NCBI RefSeq assembly: GCF_021173675.1
Contig: NZ_JAIHON010000006.1
Span: 310,001-374,000, forward strand
Length of the DNA: 64,000 bases
Source: Streptomyces lincolnensis
GTDB lineage: Bacteria > Actinomycetota > Actinomycetes > Streptomycetales > Streptomycetaceae
Direction: 5' to 3'
In this document: piece after piece, positions 56,757 to 64,000 of the stretch
Numbering within the stretch: position 1 is the stretch's first letter
Layout: every line of letters starts with the position of its first letter
Made by a program: the position numbers and the translations under genes
Notes under the pieces: model-generated
Told to the model about the DNA's origin: nothing
Databases searched by the model: none
The model's input: only the letters and a program-made list of their open reading frames with translations

Positions 56757-57473
56757 ATGACAGCGCAATCTTCTTCCGATCAGCATGTCTCCAACGAGCG
56801 CGAGCTCGTGCTGGACGCTGTTCTGGGGCCGGCGAGCGAGGCGTACTACGCCGAGCGTGTCCGGTCGGGAAGCGGAGCCCGGCTTCGGGCACAGGCGGCG
56901 CAATCGACGGTCACTTTGTTCGCCGGTGGTCTTGTCGCCGCGTTGACGTTCACTCAACTCGACAACCGGCCCGAGATCACGCGTTGGGCAGGCGTCGTGG
57001 CCGTCGGACTGTGGTTGCTGGCGGCGGTGTTGTATCTCCGCGCCGTGGCGCAGCCGGTGTCGGCTCTGGCCGGGCCGAGCCATGCGCGGGACCGCCTCGA
57101 TCTGCTCAACGCGGTCCTGAAGCGGGCCGACGACGAGGCCGCTCAGATCGACCGAAGACAGCGGCACGCGAACTGGGTGGTCACGGCGGCGCTGATCGCC
57201 AGTCTCGGCACCGTCGTGCTGGCCACAGCCCTCGGTCCCGAGGAGAAGAGGCTCTCAGGTTCCGTTCTCCTGTCCCCCTCGTACGCGAAGAGCGCGCGGA
57301 CGTTGTGCGGCCTGACCGGGGACCGGATAGCCGGGCGGATCGACAAGGCCTCCCTCTCCGCTGCGTTCGTGCGCATCACGGTCAGCGCCAGGAACTGCGG
57401 CGGCGGAACCGGTGAGAGGGAGCTGGCGGTTCCCAGGGCAGCAGTCCGGGCCATCACCATGGAAGGGAATTGA
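56757..57473 (+). CDS. Three-TM membrane protein, partner of the SIR2/STAND protein
   Basis: 238 residues. An N-terminal helical part (ERELVLDAVLGPASEAYYAERVRSG) precedes two TM helices (about 50-67 and 77-97), a cytoplasmic helix-rich loop (DRLDLLNAVLKRADDEAAQIDRRQRHANW), a third TM helix (139-158) and a C-terminal ~80-residue domain with two Cys that may be outside. The arrangement recalls SLATT-type effector proteins of defence systems, but no signature proves it. ATG 56757 with GGGGG before is preferred over 56739. The stop overlaps a TTG of the next gene; the two clearly form a unit. Confidence 0.65.
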   Translation: MTAQSSSDQHVSNERELVLDAVLGPASEAYYAERVRSGSGARLRAQAAQSTVTLFAGGLVAALTFTQLDNRPEITRWAGVVAVGLWLLAAVLYLRAVAQPVSALAGPSHARDRLDLLNAVLKRADDEAAQIDRRQRHANWVVTAALIASLGTVVLATALGPEEKRLSGSVLLSPSYAKSARTLCGLTGDRIAGRIDKASLSAAFVRITVSARNCGGGTGERELAVPRAAVRAITMEGN

Positions 57474-57481
57474 TCATCAGA

Positions 57482-60400
57482 ATGAGCGCGGCGTTTCACT
57501 TCCTATGCTTCACACCCCTTGTACAGCAGGACGCCGCGCTGCACAGCGTGCGGACACTGCTTGAGGCGGGACATCGGCTCGACGCCGTGTTCGTGCTCGG
57601 CACCAGTGCCGTCGAACCGAGACAGGTCACCGCCTCCGACATCGGGGACTTCCTCGACACGGTGATGCTGGAGGGTCTGGAGAGCGGAAACGAGCAACTG
57701 ACACCCGTGGTGTCCGTTCCGTGGCGGCACGACGCCCATCCCGTCGGACCCGGCCAGGGCATGCTGGCCAAGGCGCTCACCCGCTACTGGGGGGACACCG
57801 AGCGAGGCCTGTGGCGAGGCGAGGAGGACGACATCGTCGCGGCCTTGCACGACACGTCCTTCAAGGACTTCGTCGCGTGGTCCGCCGCTCGCACGAACCT
57901 TCCGGGCTGGCGGGCGGGCGTACTGCCGGGTGAGGGAGCGGTACGGCTGGAAGGCGGCGGTGCGTCGCTGGGCATCGTCGCGGCGAACACCGTCTTCCGG
58001 ATGACGGCGTCCGAGGGCATCGCCGATCTGGCGACGTGTACGGTCGACCAGTTGCACAGCGCGGTCGGTGGAGACTTCGTCGAGTGGGCGAGCGGGAACG
58101 ACCTGTCGGTCGTCCTGGCGGGGCACACCGCCGCGCTGTCGACCTCGATCGCCTCCATACTGCCGCAGACCCTGCTGCTCGCCCCGGAAGGTGACTCCGC
58201 CCAGGTCGTGCCCGGTGAGCGGTGGCTCGTCCCGGCCCGTGGCACGACCCGACAGCACCGGCTCCTCCGCATGGAGGTCGGCGGCGGTACGACTCCCAAG
58301 ATCCGGGACCTCGCGGCGCCCCCGGCCGAACAGCCGGTTCCCCTGCCCAGTCCGCGCAGAGCGGGCAGGGGCTCGGCCAGGCCGGCACTGCCACGGCAAC
58401 TCGCTTCGGACGACTATGACGAGGCGACCGCAGTCGAGGCGTTCTACCAGCAGGTCAGCACCGGCCGAATGATTCTGGTGGCCGTTTCGGGCATCCACCC
58501 CGAGGGCGGGCCGATCGACACCGACGTCCTCACCCAACGGCTGATCGAGGACGTCTACGGTGAGGTGCTCGACCCACCGCCCACCACGTCCGAGATCTGG
58601 GACACCGCATCCGAGCGCCTGGGCCCCCGGGGGGTCGAGCCGTATCTCGCCGCACTGCGCATCGGTGAGCAGACATTCGCGCAGGCCGCACACCGCATGC
58701 TGCACGCCCCCTGGTGGCGCATCTACGATTTCACCGCCACGGACATCTTCTCCTCGGTCCTCCGGCACGACCCGAAGGTCGCGGACACCAACACGTTCGT
58801 CAACGCGATGCTGCGCAATCCCATGGGCGGAAACGCCACGGTGGAAGCCGTCGCGATGCATGGGGATCCCGGTTCCACCACCTCCCTCGCCTTCGGTGTG
58901 CCCGCCGATGACGACGTGGCCTCGCGGGCCCTGTGGTTTCGCAAGCTGAAGGCCGAACTGCTCTGCCATCCCACCGTCTTCATGGCCGCATCGCCGAGCA
59001 GCCGGTCCTTGTGGCAGGCGCTCGCCCTGGCGCAACCGCAGGCCGAATCGGAGCGTTTCCCCCGCTTCGTCGTCACCGGGCCGGGCAGCGCGGCGGATCG
59101 TGCCCGGATTCGCCAGGCGGGACTGATACACATCCAGGCGCTGCCGCACGAGTTCGCGTCCCGGCGACTGGTGCCGGGACTGGAGATCTTGCAGCAGGGC
59201 AGGAGACGGCTCGCGGACGTCCAGGTCGGCGCCCGCAAGAACTCGGGCATCAAACTCGTCTCGGCCCTCCTCGACAGTGCGCCTGCCGGCAGTGTCGAGT
59301 TCCTCAAGGGCCAGGACCCCACCTGGGGCGACGTCACAGACGGATACGCTGCGAAGCTGTCCATCACCGACCGTATGCGCGTGATGGCGCGACCGGCGGA
59401 GGACGGGAAGCACAGCATCGTTCTTGTCGAGGGCCGGGCGGGATCGGGCAAGACCACCGCCCTCATGCAGTACGCGTACGAACTGCACAAGGCCGGACGG
59501 ACGGTGGCGTGGATCGATCGTGAGGCGACGGATCCTCTGCCGAACCTGAAGGCGCAGGCCCACAGCATGTCGGCCGAAGCCGTCTTCGTCGACGACGTCG
59601 ACATCTTCGGCAGTCTCGGCGCCTCCCTGCTCAAGGAACTGAGCAACGGTGGGAAGACTCTGGTTGTCGCGGCCATCCGAACCACGCGGGCGGAAGAGCT
59701 GGACGCGTCGTTTCGGCCCAGAAACGTGTGGGCGGACGAGCCGCTGAAGGACGAAGACCTCGGGCACATCGTCGACGTCCTGCACGAACACGGCCTGCCC
59801 GGCATACTCAAGGGTCACAAACTGCGACAGCAGAAGATCGACAAGCTGCGGGAGCTGTGTGACCGCAGCCTGCTCGCGGCGATGATCCAGGTGGTCACGG
59901 GCAAGCGGTTCGAGGACAAGGTCGCCAGCGAGTACCACGACCTGAATGCCGAACAGGTCGCGGTCTACTCGACCGTGTGTGTCTTCGAGTCCGCCATCGT
60001 CTTCAAGAAACGCGGTATCGAGCAGGAGGATCTGCTTCAGATCGTCTCCGGGCCCTACGCGCCCAAGCCGTCCCTGCAAGAGGCGATCAACCGGTTGGTG
60101 GCCACGCGGTTCCTGACCCGCGCCGCGGACGGAACGATCCGATGCCGGCAGCGGACCATCGCGGACACCGTGGTCGAGACGGTACTGAGGAAGACCCCCG
60201 ACCGTCTGGGCGACGTCATCGAGTACCTGCTGAACTTCTACGCCCAGTACGCGGCCGGGATCCGCGACAACAACGATCCGTACCGCCGGATCATGATCAG
60301 GCTGCTGAACCACTCACTGATGGTGTCGCTCCGACTGGCTCCCCGCCGGGTCCGCGACATCTACGCCACGGTGCACGAACTGTTGAAGGACAACTTCCAC

Positions 60401-60865
60401 TACTGGCTGCAGCGGGGTGAGTTCGAGTTGGAGCGAGGCGATCTGGGTATCGCCGAGAATCACCTGGAGACCGCGCAGGGCTGTGACGGAGGCGGCACCG
60501 ACCACTTCGTCCTGACGGCCTGGAGCGCCATACGACTGCGGCGCTCGACGATCAACCCCGGCGACGGCAATCTGCGCGACCGGGCGCTGGAAGCCATCGG
60601 AGTACTCGAAGGGGTGGCACTGCGCCACGGAGGCGCGTCTCCGCACTCGTACTCGGTGGTCGCCAGAAGGGGAACCGAGTGGGTGGAGGCATGCGAGGCG
60701 TCGCTCTCCGCGGATCAGATCGACGACATCCTCCGTCGCATTCTCGGACAGGTCGAGACCGGGCGGCGCTTCTGCCGAGACAATCACGAATTCATGCGCA
60801 TCGCGGACGAGTTCGAACCACAGATCAAGCGGTTGCTGGAACGCAGCAAAGGGATTCCGCTGTAG
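57482..60865 (+). CDS. Large SIR2-like + P-loop STAND-type NTPase (candidate defence protein)
   Basis: 1,127 residues, no signal or TM. Residues 1-250 form an unrecognised alpha/beta domain. Residues about 320-600 resemble a degenerate SIR2-like module: WWRIYDFTATDIF (from 411), AMHGD (H460) and LLCHPTVFMAASPSSRSLW are in the order seen in SIR2-type proteins, but NAD-binding residues differ, so activity is doubtful. From 640: Walker A GRAGSGKTT (651-659), Walker B VFVDDVD (D704), then sensor-like VAAIRTTRAEELD and a helical C-terminus with probable TPR-like repeats. This is the build of STAND defence NTPases. ATG 57482 is used; TTG 57470 also possible. Coupled to the 3-TM gene upstream. Confidence 0.72.
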   Translation: MSAAFHFLCFTPLVQQDAALHSVRTLLEAGHRLDAVFVLGTSAVEPRQVTASDIGDFLDTVMLEGLESGNEQLTPVVSVPWRHDAHPVGPGQGMLAKALTRYWGDTERGLWRGEEDDIVAALHDTSFKDFVAWSAARTNLPGWRAGVLPGEGAVRLEGGGASLGIVAANTVFRMTASEGIADLATCTVDQLHSAVGGDFVEWASGNDLSVVLAGHTAALSTSIASILPQTLLLAPEGDSAQVVPGERWLVPARGTTRQHRLLRMEVGGGTTPKIRDLAAPPAEQPVPLPSPRRAGRGSARPALPRQLASDDYDEATAVEAFYQQVSTGRMILVAVSGIHPEGGPIDTDVLTQRLIEDVYGEVLDPPPTTSEIWDTASERLGPRGVEPYLAALRIGEQTFAQAAHRMLHAPWWRIYDFTATDIFSSVLRHDPKVADTNTFVNAMLRNPMGGNATVEAVAMHGDPGSTTSLAFGVPADDDVASRALWFRKLKAELLCHPTVFMAASPSSRSLWQALALAQPQAESERFPRFVVTGPGSAADRARIRQAGLIHIQALPHEFASRRLVPGLEILQQGRRRLADVQVGARKNSGIKLVSALLDSAPAGSVEFLKGQDPTWGDVTDGYAAKLSITDRMRVMARPAEDGKHSIVLVEGRAGSGKTTALMQYAYELHKAGRTVAWIDREATDPLPNLKAQAHSMSAEAVFVDDVDIFGSLGASLLKELSNGGKTLVVAAIRTTRAEELDASFRPRNVWADEPLKDEDLGHIVDVLHEHGLPGILKGHKLRQQKIDKLRELCDRSLLAAMIQVVTGKRFEDKVASEYHDLNAEQVAVYSTVCVFESAIVFKKRGIEQEDLLQIVSGPYAPKPSLQEAINRLVATRFLTRAADGTIRCRQRTIADTVVETVLRKTPDRLGDVIEYLLNFYAQYAAGIRDNNDPYRRIMIRLLNHSLMVSLRLAPRRVRDIYATVHELLKDNFHYWLQRGEFELERGDLGIAENHLETAQGCDGGGTDHFVLTAWSAIRLRRSTINPGDGNLRDRALEAIGVLEGVALRHGGASPHSYSVVARRGTEWVEACEASLSADQIDDILRRILGQVETGRRFCRDNHEFMRIADEFEPQIKRLLERSKGIPL

Positions 60866-60873
60866 CGACGTAA

Positions 60874-60907
60874 GTGCCTGCCCCGGACGATCGGCCGGGG
60901 CAGGCAC
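60874..60907. terminator. Bidirectional terminator between STAND gene and metG
   Basis: GTGCCTGCCCCGG (60874-60886), loop ACGATCGG, CCGGGGCAGGCAC (60895-60907): perfect 13-bp stem between two convergent genes, the strongest hairpin of the window. Confidence 0.9.
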
Positions 60908-60916
60908 CCGGGTCGT

Positions 60917-62647
60917 TTACCGTGATTCGCCGCCGAAGCGCTCCTTGTAGGTCTCCAGGTCCTCGTCCGTCAGCTTGGCGAAGAGGACCGGGGGGACCGT
61001 GAAGGGGGTGCCCACGGGGACCGTGGTGAGGGACCTGGCCTCGGTCGGGGAGATCCAGGTGGCGGTGTCGTCCTTGAGGGTGAAGGCCTGGCGCATGGCC
61101 GCCGAGGAGGACGGGATGAAGGGTTCCGAGACCACCGAGTAGAGGTGGATCAGGTTCATCGCGGTGCGCAGGGTGAGGGCCGCGCCGTCCTGGTCGGTCT
61201 TGATCTGGAGCCAGGGGGCCTTCTCCTCCAGGTAGGAGTTGCCGGCCGACCACAGGGCGCGCAGGGCCGCGGCCGCCTTGCGGAACTGTAGGGCCTCCAT
61301 CTGGGACTCGTACTCGGCCAGGAGGGACGCGATCTGCTCGCCGAGCCTGGTCTCCGCCTCGCCCGGTTCGCCGCCCGCGGGGACCTCGTCGCCGAAGCGC
61401 TTCCTGGAGAAGGACAGCACGCGGTTGACGAAGTTGCCGAGGGTGTCGGCCAGGTCCTTGTTCACCGTGGCCGTGAAGTGCTCCCAGGTGAAGGACGAGT
61501 CGTCCGACTCGGGGGCGTTGGCGATGAGGAAGTAGCGCCAGTAGTCGGCCGGGAGGATGGCCAGGGCCTGGTCGGTGAAGACGCCCCGCTTCTGGGACGT
61601 GGAGAACTTCCCGCCGTAGTACGTCAGCCAGTTGAAGGCCTTGACGTAGTCGACCTTCTTCCACGGCTCGCGTACGCCGAGCTGCGTGGCCGGGAACATC
61701 ACCGTGTGGAAGGGGACGTTGTCCTTCGCCATGAACTGGGTGTAGCGGACGGGGTTCTCACCCGCGTCCGCCTCGTACCACCAGGACTTCCAGTCGCGCG
61801 TCTCGTCGGCGGTGGCCGCGTCCGCCCACTCCTTCGTCGCGCCGATGTACTCGACCGGGGCGTCGAACCAGACGTAGAACACCTTGCCCTCGGCCGCGAG
61901 CTCCGGCCAGGTGTCGGACGGGACCGGGACGCCCCAGTCCAGGTCGCGGGTGATCGCGCGGTCGTGCAGACCTTCGTTCAGCCACTTGCGGGCGATCGAG
62001 GACGCCAGCTGCGGCCACTCCTCCTCGTGGGCCGCGACCCACGCCTCGACCTCGTGCTGCAGCGCGGACTGGAGGAGGAAGAGGTGCTTCGTCTCGCGGA
62101 CCTCGAGGTCGGTGCTGCCCGAGATCGCCGAACGGGGGTTGATCAGGTCGGTCGGGTCCAGGACGCGGGTGCAGTTCTCGCACTGGTCGCCGCGGGCCTT
62201 GTCGTAACCGCAGTGGGGGCAGGTGCCCTCGACATAGCGGTCCGGGAGGAAGCGGCCGTCGGTGGGCGAGTAGACCTGGCGGATCGCTCGCTCTTCGATG
62301 AAGCCGTTCTCGTTCAGGCGGCGGGCGAAGTGCTGGGTGATCTCGACGTTCTGCGGGGAGGAGCTCCGGCCGAAGTAGTCGAAGGCCAGCGCGAAGCCGT
62401 CGTAGACCGCCTTCTGGGCGTCGTGCGCCTGTGCGCAGAAGTCCGCGACGGGGAGGCCCTGCTCCTTCGCCGCGAGTTCGGCCGGGGTGCCGTGTTCGTC
62501 CGTCGCGCAGATGTAGAGGACGTCGTGGCCGCGCTGGCGGAGGTACCGGGAGTACACGTCCGCCGGGAGCATGGACCCCACCATGTTGCCCAGGTGCTTG
62601 ATCCCGTTGATGTACGGAAGGGCGCTGGTGATGAGGTGTCGAGCCAT
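60917..62647 (-). CDS. metG: Methionyl-tRNA synthetase
   Basis: Class I synthetase of 576 residues. HIGH-type motif as HLGN (18-21) in PYINGIKHLGN, KMSKS-type loop as FSTSQKRG, and one zinc knuckle CPHC ... CENC (C143, C146, C156, C159). It has the anticodon-binding helical domain and lacks the C-terminal dimerisation domain of longer MetRS. The ATG at 62647 gives MARHLITSALPYING; no competing start upstream. Essential gene of the chromosomal core and a good anchor for the order of this region. Confidence 0.97.
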   Translation of the reverse strand: MARHLITSALPYINGIKHLGNMVGSMLPADVYSRYLRQRGHDVLYICATDEHGTPAELAAKEQGLPVADFCAQAHDAQKAVYDGFALAFDYFGRSSSPQNVEITQHFARRLNENGFIEERAIRQVYSPTDGRFLPDRYVEGTCPHCGYDKARGDQCENCTRVLDPTDLINPRSAISGSTDLEVRETKHLFLLQSALQHEVEAWVAAHEEEWPQLASSIARKWLNEGLHDRAITRDLDWGVPVPSDTWPELAAEGKVFYVWFDAPVEYIGATKEWADAATADETRDWKSWWYEADAGENPVRYTQFMAKDNVPFHTVMFPATQLGVREPWKKVDYVKAFNWLTYYGGKFSTSQKRGVFTDQALAILPADYWRYFLIANAPESDDSSFTWEHFTATVNKDLADTLGNFVNRVLSFSRKRFGDEVPAGGEPGEAETRLGEQIASLLAEYESQMEALQFRKAAAALRALWSAGNSYLEEKAPWLQIKTDQDGAALTLRTAMNLIHLYSVVSEPFIPSSSAAMRQAFTLKDDTATWISPTEARSLTTVPVGTPFTVPPVLFAKLTDEDLETYKERFGGESR

Positions 62648-62704
62648 CGGGGGCTGCTCCCAGGTTGCTATGTACGGAACCTTGGAATCGTAGCCGACAT
62701 GGGT

Positions 62705-62748
62705 ACGCCGCCCGCCTCCCGTTTTACGGGGTGGGAAGCGGGCGGCGT
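62705..62748 (-). terminator. Hairpin terminator of the vWA gene
   Basis: ACGCCGCCCGC (62705-62715) and GCGGGCGGCGT (62738-62748) are perfectly complementary, with a smaller CCCGTTTTACGGG hairpin in the loop. It lies 32 bp past the stop of the minus-strand gene. Confidence 0.8.
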
Positions 62749-62779
62749 CTTGTGCGGGGTGCGGGGGGTTACGCGGGGT

Positions 62780-64000
62780 TTACGGGCGCCAGGTCGCCAG
62801 GAGGCCCTCGTAGACCTCCGCGTCCGTGAGCTCGCGGGGGGTCTCGCCGGCGAGGAAGTGGGACGTGTTCGGGGTCTTCAGCTTGCGGAGGTAGTCGAAT
62901 GCCTTGTTCTCCGGGTCGCCGAAGGCGATGAACGAGAAGAACACGTGGGGGTGGCTCTTCGCGGCGTCCGTGAGGGCCTGGGTGGCGGGGGTCTTCGCGT
63001 CGGGGGCGCCGTCCGTCTGGAAGACGACGAGTGCGGGGGTGTCGGGGGTGTCTGGGGTCGATGACTTCGTGTGGTGCGCGAGTACTTCTTCTACGGCTGC
63101 GTGGTAGCTGGTGCGGCCCATGCGGCCGAGGCCCGCGTGCAGGTCGTCGATCTTGGTGTCGTGGTCGGTGAGGGTGAGCTCGCCGGTGCCGTCCACTTCC
63201 GTGGAGAAGAAGACGACGTGGACCTTGGTGTTCTCGGGGCCGGACGGGTCGAGGTGGGCGGCGAGGGCGAGGGTCTGCTCGCCGAGGGCCTGGGCCGAGC
63301 CGTCCTTGTAGTACGGGCGCATGCTCGCGGAGCGGTCGAGGACGAGGTAGACCTTGGCGGGGGTGCCGGTGAGGTTCTTGGCGGTGAGGGTGGCTGCGGC
63401 GGCCTGGTAGGCGGTGCGGAGGGTTGCGGGGACGGTGTCGGTGTCCTCGGCGGCTGCGGCTGCGGCTGCGGCTGCGGCTGCGGCTGCGGGGGCGGTGGTC
63501 GGCTCGGGTGCCTTGGCCGGCTGCGGCTCGGCCGGGACGTCCTCGGCTTCGCCTTCGGACGAGGTGTTCCCACCCGCACCACCCGTGCTGGTTTCGTCGT
63601 CGGCTGCGGGTCGCCCCTGTGGGGCGTCCTCGCCGTCGGCGGCCGCGGGAGAGTCGGTCGGTTCGGCCGTCTCGGCCGACGGCTCCGGGCTCGGCTCCTC
63701 GGAGGTCGGCGACTCAGCCGCAGGTGCCTCCTCGGCGGCGGGCCTCTCGGCCGCCTCCGGCTCCTTGGCGGCAGGCTCCTTGGCCTCCGGCTCCTCGGCG
63801 GTCGGCGTCTCCGCCGTCGGCACCGTCTCCTCGACGACGTGCTCCTCAGCCGCTGCCTCGCTCGCGGGCGTCGGCGTCTTCGCCGCAGGGGCCTCTTCGG
63901 TGACGTCCGCCTCGGCCGCCTGATCGTCGGCCTTCGGCGTCTCGGCTACCGGGGTCTCAGCCTCTGGTGTCTCGACAACCGTGGCCTTAGCCTCAGCCTC
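62780..64000 (-). CDS. TerF-like vWA-domain protein (5' end beyond window)
   Basis: The reading frame is open to the right edge, so the N-terminus is missing. The visible 400+ residues start with a long Glu/Ala/Pro/Thr-rich disordered region of repeated AExPxAEEP units and a run of about 13 Ala, then ~220 residues of vWA: MIDAS DRSAS in VYLVLDRSASMRPYYKDGSAQ, the Thr of GRTSYHA, and Asp in VFQTDGAPD. Its pattern (ALGEQTLALAAHLD, VVFFSTEVDG) is that of the vWA type found at the C-terminus of TerF and in tellurite/stress-linked TerD systems. Possibly membrane-associated or signalling; role unknown. Confidence 0.88.
   Translation of the reverse strand, partial: EAEAKATVVETPEAETPVAETPKADDQAAEADVTEEAPAAKTPTPASEAAAEEHVVEETVPTAETPTAEEPEAKEPAAKEPEAAERPAAEEAPAAESPTSEEPSPEPSAETAEPTDSPAAADGEDAPQGRPAADDETSTGGAGGNTSSEGEAEDVPAEPQPAKAPEPTTAPAAAAAAAAAAAAAEDTDTVPATLRTAYQAAAATLTAKNLTGTPAKVYLVLDRSASMRPYYKDGSAQALGEQTLALAAHLDPSGPENTKVHVVFFSTEVDGTGELTLTDHDTKIDDLHAGLGRMGRTSYHAAVEEVLAHHTKSSTPDTPDTPALVVFQTDGAPDAKTPATQALTDAAKSHPHVFFSFIAFGDPENKAFDYLRKLKTPNTSHFLAGETPRELTDAEVYEGLLATWRP
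63451..63489 (-). repeat. (CGGCTG)6 hexamer repeat coding a poly-Ala run
   Basis: Six CGGCTG units on the plus strand (63451-63486) encode alanine in the minus-strand vWA protein. A related (CTGGTG)5 tract is at 52878. Expansion or loss of units would change linker length without a frameshift. Confidence 0.85.

Noticed and set aside
57503..60313. Minus-strand frame of 936 codons opposite the STAND gene
   Set aside because: Shadow of the STAND gene; no motif, and codon bias supports the plus strand.
1..64000. CRISPR arrays, tRNA/rRNA genes, insertion sequences
   Set aside because: No regularly spaced repeats, no cloverleaf or ribosomal RNA sequence and no transposase were seen.

Overview
The window is 64 kb of very GC-rich actinobacterial chromosome and almost certainly Streptomyces. 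Supporting signs are the G/C third codon positions, frequent GTG starts, hairpin terminators without long U-tracts, an LAETG-type sortase substrate, twin-arginine signals, and a single in-frame TTA codon. From memory, the gene order (AsnC regulator, bkd operon, moeA, two kinases, second bkd operon, dac, acyl-CoA dehydrogenase, pirin, SpoIIE-type phosphatase, aspS, metG) runs parallel to S. coelicolor SCO3832 down to about SCO3791. That is the core region close to oriC. A perfect ParB-type parS palindrome at 6268, a one-mismatch copy at 44391 and an inverted DnaA-box pair at 191-212 fit an oriC-proximal position.

Region 1 (1-9.3 kb): an AsnC/Lrp regulator (partial) diverges from a bkdABC operon for the branched-chain 2-oxo acid dehydrogenase. 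Next come a MobA-like/DUF6457 fusion and moeA (molybdenum cofactor), a K+ channel and a DrrAB-like ABC exporter. Region 2 (9.4-22 kb): quinone oxidoreductase, the proteasome activator Bpa, two divergent membrane Ser/Thr kinases (one with a PASTA domain), APH-like kinase, PPOX-like protein, an orphan NarL-type response regulator and a second complete bkdABC operon. The two bkd operons sit 15 kb apart and both feed branched-chain acyl-CoA primers and amino-acid catabolism.

Region 3 (22-38 kb) is a row of single metabolic and regulatory genes. These include a decayed GNAT gene, a D,D-carboxypeptidase, GntR + MFS, a methyltransferase bracketed by two copies of an intergenic repeat, a mycothiol-dependent isomerase-type protein, a nitrilase, GlxA, an M18 aminopeptidase and an acyl-CoA dehydrogenase. 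It ends with an intradiol-dioxygenase-fold lipoprotein and a TetR/DHA2-MFS pair with a cluster of similar operators.

Region 4 (38-42 kb) is a small integration hotspot. A pirin gene holds the position equivalent to the phiC31 attB site. A phiC31-clade large serine integrase follows directly, and then a wrecked AI-2E transporter gene. Region 5 (41.7-49 kb): PAS/GAF/SpoIIE phosphatase with an anti-sigma-type ATPase domain, aspS, a small secreted protein, a TAT-exported intradiol dioxygenase and an ACS-type MFS carrier.

Region 6 (49-61 kb) looks accessory. It holds an FG-GAP secreted protein, small orphan genes, a fragment of a cyclopropane synthase, a cell-wall-anchored SGNH hydrolase and a PH-domain protein. 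A secreted pectate lyase with a TTA codon, an Rpn/PD-(D/E)XK nuclease with a plausible internal start, and a two-gene unit complete it. That unit pairs a 3-TM protein with a 1,127-residue protein carrying a degenerate SIR2-like module and a STAND-like P-loop NTPase. It is the best candidate for an undescribed (probably defence) system. Region 7 (61-64 kb): metG and the 3' part of a TerF-like vWA protein that runs off the right edge. No tRNA, rRNA, CRISPR array or insertion sequence was seen.
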